Shown here: piece by piece, positions 1-13,495 of the stretch | Layout: each line of letters starts with the position of its first letter | How positions within the stretch are numbered: position 1 is the stretch's first letter | Assembly (NCBI GenBank): GCA_932294295.1 | Contig: OW028585.1 | Span: 20,095,912-20,159,911, forward strand | Direction: 5' to 3' | Source: Alitta virens | Taxonomy: Eukaryota; Annelida; Polychaeta; Phyllodocida; Nereididae | DNA length: 64,000 nt | Translations under genes and position numbers: made by a program | The notes under the pieces: generated by a model | Database searches by the model: none | What the model saw: the letters and a program-made list of their open reading frames with translations, nothing else | What the model was told of the DNA's origin: nothing

Positions 1-1354
1 TGATTCGGACCATTGTGTGCCTGGTGGTAGTTGTATGAGATATGTGCACGCTTAATCGCTTATCATTAATTATCAGACCTGTTCCGTGTGCACCAGACAA
101 GGTCCATGCATGTCATGGTGTCATTTTATTTATCGCAATAAGATTTTTGTCCATTGTCGGTTTGTGACAAATTGCATGTTTATCACTTCGTCTTTATTTT
201 CAGACCCTGTTCCGTGCACGCCGGATGAGATCATGTGTCTAAATTTCCAGTGCATTCCTCGTAACTTCACGTGTGATGGGGACGATGATTGTGGGGATGG
301 TTCAGACGAGAAAAATTGCAGTAAGAAATAGTTTTTTAACTTTTCAAAAATGTTAATTTTTGTAAATACAAGACTTAATCATAACCTTAGTTTGTGGGTG
401 TACGCAAGGAAACTTCGTAAGTTTTTATTGCATTAGGCCTTATGCTGGAACATTTCAGCTCATCATGTACAACTTATTTTGTAATATTTCTCGACTGTTG
501 TAAGGCTTTTAGCACTGTCCGCATAATCACCAAGTAGGAGAACAAAGTCCCCCGTTTTAAATCTACAAAAAAAATTATGCTATGATTTTTTGAGGTCAAT
601 GATGTAGTGCAATCTTACTGTATCACTAAGAATCTCTGTGTCGCTTAAGCCCACAGACCCACAGGCCGTTCACAGCCATTGGAGAGGAAATAGCACTGCT
701 AATCGTTGTCACACTCCATTGTAGTGTGACAATAGGTCTGTGGGTATAAGCTCACAGAGATAGGTCCTATCCCCCATGGGGGAGGACCTTAAATTTCACA
801 ACTTCAGCATGACAAATGTTGGCATAGCTTATCAAAATTTATTATTTTCAGCATACCATTCATGTGATCTCCAAGTTGAGTTCAAGTGTGTCCATCACCA
901 ACAGTGTATTCCAAAGAGAATGGTACGTTTTCTGCTTTTCTAACTTAAGCGGCGCTTAACTTCTCCAATCCGCCGATACGATATGAGAAATGTGACTACA
1001 AAGAAAATTAGAATGACATGTCCCAATGTTATTTGATATGAAAATTTTATTTTATTTCTGAATTCTCGATCCCATTGAAAATTGCCATGAGAGGATCCGA
1101 GACATTGGCCTTTTTCTTTTTTTTTTTCTTCTTACTATTGTTTAATGTATTTAACATATTTTCCTTGGATTTTCTGTAGCGTTGCGATGGTCTGTTGGAC
1201 TGCAATGACGGGTCAGACGAACGAGAATGCCACAAATCAACGCCCTGCGAGAATGCCACTTACTTCATGTGCAATAACGGAGAATGCATTCCTGATAGTA
1301 AGGTTTGCGATAAAACTTACGACTGCAGTGATAAGAGTGATGAATCCCTCTGCG
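1..1354 (+). CDS. LRP1: LRP1 block: end of LDLa cluster preceding the penultimate propeller
   Basis: Exons 204-320, 852-922 and 1180-1354 encode three complete LDLa modules, each with six cysteines and an acidic calcium-binding motif ([16 protein letters not shown]; then [10 protein letters not shown]; then [10 protein letters not shown]). The second module is split between exons 852-922 and 1180-1354 at an arginine-cysteine junction in phase 0. Bases 1-23 probably finish an upstream LDLa exon (they read DSDHCVP, then a weak GTGGTA donor), but this is too short to be sure. The block corresponds to the end of ligand-binding cluster III of vertebrate LRP1. The 1,316-bp intron after 1354 holds a dispersed repeat and a TIR element. 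Confidence 0.88.
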
Positions 1355-4300
1355 GTAAGTCAAAAAATCATGAAAAAGAATCAAGAGTGTTGTTAAATAG
1401 TGGATTTTCACGGAAGTTTCTCGATATTTCCACCAGGTGGCTACAACAGAATACTGCAATTCTATTGGCTGAAAAAGTTCCCTCTCTTAACTTTGATTGG
1501 CTGAAGTAAAGTGCATTCTAGCAGTAGTATTTATAGTGCATTTTTTTGTATATTTGACATCTTATCATTCAGTTGATTTTTGTTGTATTTCCCTGAGAAA
1601 GTTACATTTATTGAATCGGTTAGTTGTGATCTTCTATGTCTAAAAAGCAAAATGAGTAAGGGGAAGTAAGACTTATGTCTTGCTGAATTTAGGGCTGCTC
1701 TGTGAAAAGACTCTATTACATTTGTGTAGCTGTTAATGCAATGATAGATCAATGACTTTCTTATCAGGAGAATTTAGGAATTGTTTAACTACAATTTTGT
1801 AAGATGTCCTATTTCTCAGTAGTGTTGTGTTGCTGTTTAGGAAGACCACTTGGTGTCCTTGACATTCATGTCTATTAATTCCTTGGGTTTAGTGCAGTAT
1901 AGCGGACCCAAATGTATGCCCTAATTTGGCGTCCATTAAAAATGACATTTTACAAAGTAAGTTTTAAGTTCTAGCACAATTGGAATAACATTTGTGTAAT
2001 GTAGCGGGGATTTGGGGGCAGTAGCCCCAGGCTAGAAAAAGCAAAAATAAACTCTGTCTCTACCGTGAATATGAAAACCGCCGTCATAACTACTTAGTTT
2101 GTGACGTCATACATTGATTTCAAGCATTTTTACGTCATAGGCATGGCACTGAGGCTCGTTAAATATGGTCATAAATCTGGGTCCGCTATACTGCACTTTT
2201 TCCAATTCCTTATATCTCGTTAAGTAAGATTGACCGATCTGGGTCACTTGTGCCCCTTGTATTTTTTGCTTGACCCCTTACATCTGGAACGTATACTTAT
2301 ATATTGGGTACTATAGTATCTGTCCAAACTTTATATGCGTAAAAAAAATAATGCAATGTAGTCCCGCTAGGGGCAGTATCGTAGACAAAAGGTTTTTTTA
2401 GTAAGAAATTTACTGAAAAAATTCAGTGTTTAAATTTTTGGTATGGAATTCCTGCATTGGTTTGTCATTAAAACATGACGTAGAAAACATGCCACCTTTT
2501 ATGCTTTTAGTCTCTGATATTTATTTCATTTATTTTGTTCATGTTTGTTTGTCAACTCCGACATAAAATAAATCTTCTGCTTCTTCTTTATAGTCAGCTA
2601 TGTATGTTTATTTTAGAAGTGATTATTGTAGATGTAATGCATTGATTTTAGATTTAATTTATTCCTCTAGATATTGATGAATGCGCACTTGATATGGATG
2701 CTTGTGCAGACCACGCTTGTGTCGACAAACCCATTGGATACACTTGCAATTGCAAAGGTGGATTCAAACTTGCGAATGATTCTAAATCTTGTGTTGGTAT
2801 GTATATTTATGTAGCTTTGAGTGTCATTTTTTCCATATTTGGTCAATTTCATACTATAGTATGTACTCTTTGAAATACGTTGGTAGCCAGCATCAAGACT
2901 TGGTCGCTGAAGGTCCTTCTAATCTGAGCTGACCTATGTACTGATATTTCTATGCACATTAAGGAAGTGTTATGGCTGACCAAACAAAGTAATTCAACTT
3001 TGATGCACAGCGTGAATCAATTGATCTTCATTTTAACGTTTTATTCATCTAATTGAATGGAATAAACTTGAATGGTATAAACTTGAATCAGGGACCATAA
3101 CTCAAAAGGGGTTCAGTTGTATGCCGTCTCACTCAAGTTGTCCAAATTCAGTTTCTGCTTACTACGAGCAAACACTCTCAAATAATACAATATGATTAAT
3201 ATAGAAATGACTAAATGCCGCAATCAACTTACTTATAAAATAGCGTAAATTTTGGTTCAATGCCCTTTTAATTCAGTGACGAAAACGTGATAATGACAAA
3301 AGTAATGGAACATTCCTGCTCTTATAATTGATGGATGGTGGTCTCGGACAAACCGTTTAAATATTTACTTTATTTATCTTCAGACATAGACGAGTGTTCA
3401 TCAAGCTTCCCCTGCAGTCATTACTGCTTCAACACCCACGGCAGCTACAGATGCGGGTGTGCTGATGGATACCAGCTTGGACAAGATAAGAGAACTTGTA
3501 AAGTTCTTGACACAAGTAAGTACTTTCGTTGTTAGCAGTTTAAATTGAAACTTAGGTATATGTATCGTTGCTCGAGTACAAACTCTGGAAGTTGCTTTAT
3601 TAAGTACATAAACATAAAGAACCTCTCGATATGAAGACCTAGTGGATTTTGATACTACTTAACAATATGGTCCAAAAGTTTTGATCGCAATGCAATGAAA
3701 TAAGTTAAGACAACCAGTTTTTTCTCAAGGGTCCCCTAGGTCTTAATGCGGAAGACTACCAGGGCATTTGACTCAGTTTCCCAAAAAAAAAAAAAGGACC
3801 TGTTTTTCTACCAGTGGTCTACAGTTACTGATTTTTATGTCAGTGATGTTTCATTTTCGTTTATAATTTTTTCTCTTCAGGTTACGCCCCGGTCCTGCTG
3901 GTATCAAATCGCTATTACATCCGAAACGTGACAATAGATGGCAGTCAAACCATCCTGGTGGCAATGAACCTAACTAATGCGGTTGCCCTTGACTACGACT
4001 GGGAGGAGAGGCGCATCTATTGGTCGGACGTCACCAGCATCAGCAGCCGGATTATGAGGATGAAGGAGAATGGTGATGATGTTGAGGTAGGATTTGGTTT
4101 GTAATAATATCATTTTCCAGTCCAACGTTGATAATCCTGTTTTCCTTTGATTACTTAGCGATCATGATTCCTTGCGTGGAAAAGGAACCTCCACTCTGCT
4201 GCATACGTCCTCCTATAACATTATTTCGTGTGTCAGAGTAACTTGTAGTCGGTGCTTTCATTACTTGGGGTCAGCAAAACCTCCCTGAAACCTGTCTATC

Positions 4301-7300
4301 ACTGAAGTCATTCATAACACAATAGATGAAACCATCGGAATTGTTGCGCCACCAATTGTCTATGATGATCAATCACAGCTGTCTTGGCGCCACTTGGCCC
4401 CACTTGGCAGATAACGTTGGGGCACCGCTAGACCAAAAAAACATTGTTTAAAAATAAAAAAAAGATTGATTTCAAATATCATAATCAGCCTTGAACATTA
4501 AATTTTGTGAACAATCCCAGTTTGGTTATACTTGAATTAGCAAAATGCCACCCCCCAGCATACCTATTTCTGTAGCTTTATGAGAACAATATTTCTTTTA
4601 TTTTTTACAGGTCCTGCACAATACAATACTGAGAAATCCAGATGGAATTGCAGTTGACTGGGTCGGCCGTAATCTCTATTGGTGTGACAAAACCACAGAC
4701 ACCATCGAAGTGTCCAAACTGAACGGTCTTTATCGCAAGATTTTGGTCAGGGATGGACTGCAGGAACCGAGAGCCATTGCTGTACATCCTTACAAGGTAA
4801 GGGGTTAAATGTATTGTGAAAAAGGTGTGGATATGATGATCAAGTTATAGCTACTGATAGATTGTACCGAATTGTAGAGCTTGGAATCGGTTGCATATTT
4901 TGCAATCGATTAATCGAAACTTTTGGCCACCGATTATCGATTAATAATCAATTATTTAATAAAACCCAAATATAGTGTTAATGCCATGCTAAGTCATCCA
5001 ATTGGAAATTTTTCTTCAAATATATCAACATATTTACATTCTCCTGAAACAGGAGACTCTATTTACTACAAATAGTTAGTACCTTAAGTTGAATCCAGGT
5101 GGCAGCACTTGAAGGACGCAGCCACCTGGCCGAGTTTCGCGATAATAAGGCCCGCAAAATTCTCTATGTTACAATAAAGTTTCAAAATTTCAATCCGATT
5201 AATCGAGAATCGTCGATAATCACCGAGCCCTACTGAGTTGTAATTGCTTGAATTTCAGGGTTGGTTGTTCTACACCGACTGGGGTGATAGCGCTCACATC
5301 GGACGACTTGGTATGCACGGTTTGGACCGAAGTAACATCGTAACTGAGAAACTAGGATGGCCAAACGCTCTCACTATTGACTACATAACAGGTAAGGTTG
5401 CTTTGCTCCATCAATTAGCATTAGCTTAGAATTGAATTATATGGAAGAACAAATCACTAAGCTACAAAGTGGCCTTGCATGTAATGAACTGACATGTTTG
5501 TAGTCACAGGTTTGATTCTAGAGCTATGTTGAAAGTAACTGTTTTGGATTGGTTGTGTTCTTTACAGCTGTTTGAAAACCCCGTTATATAGTAGATCTAT
5601 GCCAAATAGAGAATCCTGCCAACTCGGTGTGGAGTCATGTAAATTCGGGAGTTGCTTAAGCAACTTCTTTTCAACTATGTCTTTTAAACAAAAGAGAAAC
5701 CTCCAATATATTATGTCAAAACTTTGCTTTTGCAGGCCATATAATCTGGGCAGATGCTCGACTTGACTACATTGCCACAGCCGACTTGGACGGGAAGAAC
5801 ATGCGTTACATTCTTAAGGACAGCCAGTTGCCCCACATTTTTGCCATCACGCAGTTCGAAGATTACGTCTTCTGGACCGACTGGGAAAACAAGTCGGTGG
5901 AACGAGCTAGAAAGGTAAGAGGAATGAACAAAGATTAAGAATACACAGATTGGATGCTTCCTCATTTGCATAAGTATAATAAGCCAAGTGCAAGGGATTG
6001 TGGGATTGCGTGGGATTGTTTCAGTAATCTTATAGTTTCTCTGCATGTGTTTCTAGTATGAATTTAATTGTTCCATGTGTGATCTGGATATGGGCTCTAA
6101 AGGACCTGAGTGTAATCTATCTAATCTATAGATTTATTTTTTATGAATTATTTTTTATAATTTTTTTGAATAAAACATCAACAAATCCTTCCTTTTTCGA
6201 TCATGAAAATAGATAACTCTTCAGGCTTGACATAATTTTATGTGAAAAACTAACACTCAACCGGAAAGTGATTTTATGATGATGATCCACTCTCTAGTTC
6301 CCTATGAATATTAACATTCGAGTTGCTCAAAATGTGAGTCTGTAGACCCTCGGCAACTTACTATAGATGGCGCAAGTGGTCGACTTGTAGACAGACCTTC
6401 AAAGTCCTTCATATGAATGTGTGGCTGTAAATGAATCTTGATTCCTTCATTTCGGTTCTAATTTCCAGACTGACGGCAAACAGCGAAAGGTCCTATCCCA
6501 AATGGTTCACCGACCGATGGACATTAACCTCTACCACCCTTACAGACAACGACCACTTAAGAAAAACTGGGTGAACCCCTGCGAAAATAACGGAGGATGT
6601 GGAAACGGAACTATGTGTCTGATAAAACCGGGAGGAACGGACCGAGTGTGTGCTTGTCCGGAACATCATTACTTGTCGGAAGATAAGAAACACTGCATAG
6701 CTAATTGTACGACATCTGAGTTCTTGTGTAAAGACTCTTACAAGGTACGTGGCTTGGTATTAAAATGAAGGTTTATATGATTGCGATTGTTGGCGGTTAC
6801 AAAGAAAGAAAAATTATAGGTGAATTATGCAATTGGTCAAAGGTGGTCGTTGATGCAAGGAGACACATTAAGAATTAAATATTTTTTCCAGTATGGTATA
6901 TTTCTCATTGTGGAATTGTATCAGTAAATCTGTCAGTGCAAAACAGTATACCATGTACTAGATTCCTATCAGGGGGAGGGGATTGCTAGAAATAGAGGCC
7001 GACGCTTTCTATAATGGGAGCTGCTAGTAATTGTGTTAATCATTGTTGCATTACCATCATTTAAATTAGAAATCATTAACTGTACTCAACAATGTCATTT
7101 TTATGCTGTTAGTTACTGCAGTAATTGATGCTTAATGCATGACGATTTCTTCTTTCTTTTCACAGTGCATTCCATTTTGGTGGAGATGTGATGGCCAAAT
7201 GGACTGTCCAGATGGAAAAGGTAGATTTTTCATCGTCAAAAGATTGAAATTTAATGATTTTGTACGTGTTTTTGTTTCGATTAGGCTGTATTGATATATG

Positions 7301-10300
7301 TTATGCATTGCAGATGAGCCTCCCAATTGTCCGACGTACCACTGTCGCAGACCAGGTCTTTACCAATGTGCAAACGCCACTGGGTCCTATCATTGTATCA
7401 GTCCCATACAGGTACAAGATTTTGAAATGAGATTTTGAAATGAACTTCTATATGTAAACTGCTATTCCAACAAAGTATCAGTAAGGGCTGTTCCATTTTA
7501 AAAAGAGGGGGGGGGGGGGTGGACAGAAAGGTTTTGAAAAAGCAGGGGAGGGGGATTCTCCTAAAGAGAAAAAGAGGGGGTGGTTGACCATTAGTTTCTT
7601 AATATCTTAATGTAGAAAAAAGAGTGGGAGTGGGAAGGGGGGTGGCGTGCTGTCAAAAAACAAAATGCGGAGGCGGAAGGGTTTTTTTTTTTAATTTTCC
7701 TGTCCACCCTCCCTCTTTTTTCAAATGGAACAGCCCAAACAGTCTTTGTGAATAAAATTAAAAATTTAAACAATGAAAACATTTTCAGATCTGTGATGGA
7801 GTGCAACAGTGCATCAATGGCTCAGATGAGGTCAAGTGTGAGACTTACACTTGCTTGGAATCACAGTTCAAGTGTCACAACCCCCCTCGCTGCATTCCTC
7901 TGTCACATCGATGCAACGGAGTCAGGGAATGCGATGACTCCTCTGATGAAAAGAACTGCCGTGAGTTGTAGTTCTTATTATTTTTGTGTCATGAATTGAG
8001 CTGCTGTAGTACTTTGTGTGTGGTGGTGAAAGCTGTATCAAACTTTCCTGTGATCTATATATCTATCTATCTGTTTGTCTATCTATCTACCAGTCTATCT
8101 ATCTACCTATCTGCCTATCTAGCTATGTATGTATCTATCTATCTACGTATCTACCTAACTACATATCTCCCTATCTACATATCTACATATCTACATATCT
8201 ACCTGTCTACCTATCTACCTATCTATAATGATTTATTAATAGTAAGACTTTTACTCTTGTCATGTCCTCATTACATCTGCCTCTATTAACTAGTTATAGA
8301 GGTTGGCTGAGCTTCTGAAGGGTAACATTAAGTAACAGTAATACAGAAAATATGTTCGGCAGAGGATGGCTGTTTTTCGTACAGAATGACTGATAGTGGA
8401 AAATGTCAGTGCGTGTTATAATGATAATAATTGATGTCTGTTAATTTATGCTTGAACCATTTCATTTTTGCTTTCATCTCACAGCGGCCAGAACGTGTGC
8501 ACCGAATCACTTCCAGTGTACCAACAAGCGCTGTGTTCCGTACGTCTGGAAATGCGACAATGACAACGATTGTGGAGATAAGAGTGACGAACCGGCTAAT
8601 TGCACCCAGACAGGTACGCGTTTGATGTATAAGATTAACGCATTAGCAATTCTGACATAAGTGCTTAGAGATGTCGTCTCGTAGACAAGTTTTAGTGATT
8701 GTCCTGTTAGTTACATTATAAACGAGTTCAGTCAGATTGGAAACGAAGAGTCTTTGATGTTCAAGGCACAATTAGGCAAGTTTTAAGGACAGTACATAGT
8801 AATAATTCAGAAAGCCATGACAGTTCACATTGTGCAATGTGGTTTAGTAACATTTTTGGAAAGTGATTTAGACAGGGTGTTATTGCAATATGCCCTGTTT
8901 TTTTTGGGGGGGATTAATATGATTCTTTATTCTTTATTTTCAACGAATGAACGCATTATTTGACAATAATGATGACCGGTGGTCTCAGGACTTAATTGAA
9001 AGTTATTTTGAGACCACCAGTTACTTGAAACAATTATGAGGATGAAATGAGTGGGATGAAGATAAGAAAAAATTATATTAAGAAAGAGATAAACTGATGG
9101 ACTTTAACAAGAAAGAATATAATATAGATATATATATATATTATTTTAGTTCATAAGAAATTTTAATTAATATTAAGACTATGCATTGTGATTCCTGAAA
9201 GGAGTTTGACAGTTTTGAAAGATTTTTCCATGTGAACTCAAAGCATCGTTGCTATTTATTTACAGTGTGCAAGCAAGGGTACCTGAAGTGCAAATCTGGA
9301 AGATGCATCCCTCAGTCTTGGAAATGTGATGGAGACCGAGATTGTGGAGCTGATGACGAGAGTGATGAACCTAAAGCGGAATGTGGTGCGTATTTGCAGT
9401 TGATTTGAATATTATGTAGCCACGTATCAGAGATTTTCTTGAAAACGCAATGCTCATTAAGTGTTCGTGTTTTACATATCCTAAGCTTTTATATTTGATA
9501 TTTTATTTCGACACAACTACAATACAAACTGAACATGTAAAGTTATTTTAGCAGTACACAAGTTACTCTTCTTTTATCTTTAGTTCCCATTGTGGAAGTT
9601 GTCCGTATTATCATTGCAAATTCTGTCCATGAAAGTCCTGTCAGATTTAATGTTAATAACAAGCACTGAGTGACAATGACAATGACACAGTTTTTATTGG
9701 CTCTTAAATAGCACATAACAGTAATTACATATTATACAAATTAAATTTTTTCTTAGAGTGGAGCAAGGAGACTCCCTCTAAGGCAATAAGTTTGCCGCTG
9801 CCGAGGGAGCCACCTTGTGAAAAAAAAAATAATAATAAAGATTATACATAAATATACTACTATTTAAAGCATTGAAATATTAATAAATTATCGATAGGAA
9901 GGCATGCTATTATTATACAGCTAATATATAAATAACCTTTAAAAAAAAATAAAAAAAAGTAAATATAAATAAATAGATACAATTTTAAATGATGATAATT
10001 ACATGTTGTAGTTGAGCATCAGTTGTGCAGTGTACTTCACTTACAATAATTTTGTAATATCATCAGAACATAGCTGTATCACACGCTTACGTTACTCATC
10101 ATGATTAGTTGGGTATAATTGAACCGATATGAATCTCACCATAATATAAAATATATACGTGTGGTAAATTTTTGTAATATTTTATATTTTCAGACAAAGT
10201 GGAGTGCGAGGGCACGTACTTCAAGTGCAATAACAATCGCTGTATTCCTGGCAGGTGGCAGTGCGATTATGACGATGATTGCCATGATGGAAGTGATGAG

Positions 10301-13300
10301 CTGAACTGCACGGCTAGGGAGTGTACGGAAAGCGAATTCAGGTGCCAGGATGAGAGGTATGTACTCATTGTTTCATCACTGATGTTTCTTTTCTATGATA
10401 TGATATAGTAAACAATAATATTGATGTGTTACTAACATGTCTGTCCATTTTGCGCTACTTGGTATCAAAAAGTAAGGCCGAAAAACTACATTTTTAATCC
10501 CACTTTACCCTAACTGACAATAAATACAGCGTTAGATAAATATCGCTGAACTGTAAATTAAAAGCATTTTCCTTGGCAGGTGCATTTTGAAGTTGTTCCG
10601 GTGCGACGGCCATCCACAGTGTGAGGACGGTAGCGATGAAGTGGGGTGCAACAAAACGATTGGATGCAAAGATACAGAATTCACTTGCGGGAACTCGACA
10701 TACTGCATGCCGAAGCAATGGCAGTGTGATGGCGAAATTGATTGTATTGATGCGTCTGATGAACTAAATTGCAGTAAGTACGGTTTGTTAACTTTGAAGT
10801 ATTGTTTAACAGTGATGCCACATCTAAAACCAAACTTTACATTAAAATAAGATAACAATGGGGGAATAGTGGATTTTCACGGAAGGTTCTCTATATTTCC
10901 AACAGGTGGCTATGACAGAATACTGCAATTCTATCGGCTGAAAAAGTTCCCGCCCTTGGCTGTGATTGGTTAAAGCAAAGTGCATCCTAGCCGCAGTATT
11001 TTTAGTGCATTTTAATGTATATTTGACATCTTATCATTTGGTTGCTTTCTGTTATTTCCAAGATAAAATTAAATTAATGGAGTCAGTTAATTATGACCTA
11101 CTAAGCAAAATGAGTAATAAGAGGGGAAGAAAGAATTATGTCTTGCTGAATTCAGGGCTGCTCAGTGAAAAGACTCTATTTAGAGCCAGCAGGTGGAGCT
11201 ACATGGAGGTCCTTACATGCAATCAGGTCATTGAGTGGATTGACAAGTCACAAAGGTTGTGGGGACCGGTATACAGCTCCCCCTGTTCACCCAGGAGGCC
11301 CGCATTGTATGAAATAACACCATTATTGTGGAAGAATGTGTCTAACCCATTAATATAGGCGGTGGGATTCTTCACCTTTATCTTTAAAACGATACAATAC
11401 GTATCACGATACTGTAACCCTAACGCTGATCTGCAAACCGTTTTATTGTACCGTTATTATTACAGAACGATTATTAATACCCGTATCGTTATCCTTGTAC
11501 CGGTACAAACGGTATATCGAGAACCGGTGTACAGCCCTAGATTCTACTGTGTGTCTGTGTATGAGTGCAGTCCTGTTCGTTATTAGGAATATGATGAATT
11601 TGAATGATAGGATTTGAACAGGGCCAACAAGAAAATTTGAAATGCTGTTTTTTTAAAGAATCTTTCAAATGTTGTCAGGTATACATGTTTAGGCCGCTGT
11701 TAAATAAGCCTGAGTTCGGTTGAAGTAATTCTGCTTCGTGATTGTTTTTTGCACAATTTGACGTCATCTTACCCAAAAACCTTTTTGTAAAATTAAGCTT
11801 CATTTGAATGTTTTTGAATTTTGCTTTTGCAGAAGGCCGCTGTAGCAGTGACGAGTTTATGTGCCAACATGGTACCGCTTGCGTTCCAAAATCATGGCAG
11901 TGCGACGGAAGTCAGGACTGCACGGATAATTCTGATGAAGAAAACTGTGGTAAGATATAATTCACAAGTAATGGTCATGAACAATTTCTACTCAATAATT
12001 CATCATATTTTATCAAAGAGAGCTTGGAGCAGTACAAAATGGACAGCAATATTACTGGTAGATCAAACCCCAACTTTCTATTATTATTATTTTTTTAATT
12101 ATTTGTTACTATATGAATTTAATTGCAATTATATTTAAATAGCCTCTTTTTCTTTTTATTTATAATGCACAATTTTACAGCTTTTTAGTAAGCTAGTGCA
12201 CACTCTCCACAGTATGCTTATGTCTTTTATTGTTTATGTAATGTACTAACCGTATTGAACTAATACATACTGTGTACAAATAAAAAAAATCTAAATCTAA
12301 ACTGTAAAAAAACCCCTCTCAGTACCAATTGGCTTCCCAAGTTTCCTATCTTTCCAAAATGATGATATTTTGCCATTATCTCATCATTATGGCCGTATGT
12401 TATGGTAATGGAGAAGAAGCAGAAATTACAATGGAGAATATAGTAAAATTCTGGTTATTTGGTTCCTCAGAACGGTCTTAATTAGCTAGAAAGTTGGGCT
12501 TGCCATTTATGCCAAAATATGCCAAAAAAGCTAGTGTACATTTATTATAGACAGTAGTATAGACTTTTGGATTTGTTGTTGTGGTAATGCAGACATGCTG
12601 AGACTTAGCAGCTGGTAGTTGTTAGGGTTGTCATCGATATGCTGTATATCGATTCTTTGTTTATCCTCTATAATTGTACATTTGTGCCGTGATGAGCACT
12701 TGACTACACAGCCCCCACCCCAAATTGCAAACTGATTGCCTAATAGATTGGTTTAGTAGTAAAAGGTAAATGATTTCAAAATGACTTGGGAAATATATTC
12801 CTATGACTAATGGTTCCATATGTAAATGCGAATGCTGATAATACAAAATTTAAGTTTGCGATATTGCAATATCGCAAGTGGAATACTGATATCGAATGAA
12901 AAATTGATATCAATGACAACCCTACTAGTTGATAACATGTCGATGATTCCTTTAACTCACCATTTTTCATAAACAAAACATTGGTCTTATTGACCATAAC
13001 TAAGCTTTTTGATGTTGTTTTATCTTCCAGATGCTCATGTGTGTCTACCGGGGTATTTCCGATGCAGAAACAATCGTTGTGTTCCGAATTATGACATCTG
13101 CAATGAGGTCAATAATTGTGGTGACCAATCGGATGAAGCTCATTGTGAGTTCTTTATGTATTTTAATTGTCAAGTTTTGAATGATATGTGTGAGCCGTTA
13201 TAATATTTAGTGTCGACTCAACATCGAAATTACTATAAAAGTTAATTGATATTGCTGCAGGCAGTGTTGACAACATAATATTTATACAATTTTAAATGCT

Positions 13301-13454
13301 TTAAGTATAAATTTATATGTCTGTATGCTGTGATCCACACTTTTCTGTGATCACCTATTTGCTTATTAATAGCGTTTGTCAGATTCAACACAACACTGAG
13401 AGAGCGATTAAAACTCTTGTCACTCGAGAAACCCGTGAATCTTAATCGAATATG

Positions 13455-13495
<41 letters not shown>

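Noticed and set aside
7984..8289. 101-aa Tyr/Ser/Leu-rich frame
   Set aside because: It is the translation of the CTAT microsatellite inside an LRP1 intron.
8975..9023. Small inverted repeat (GGTGGTCTCA and TGAGACCACC)
   Set aside because: Too short and without flanking duplication to call a mobile element.
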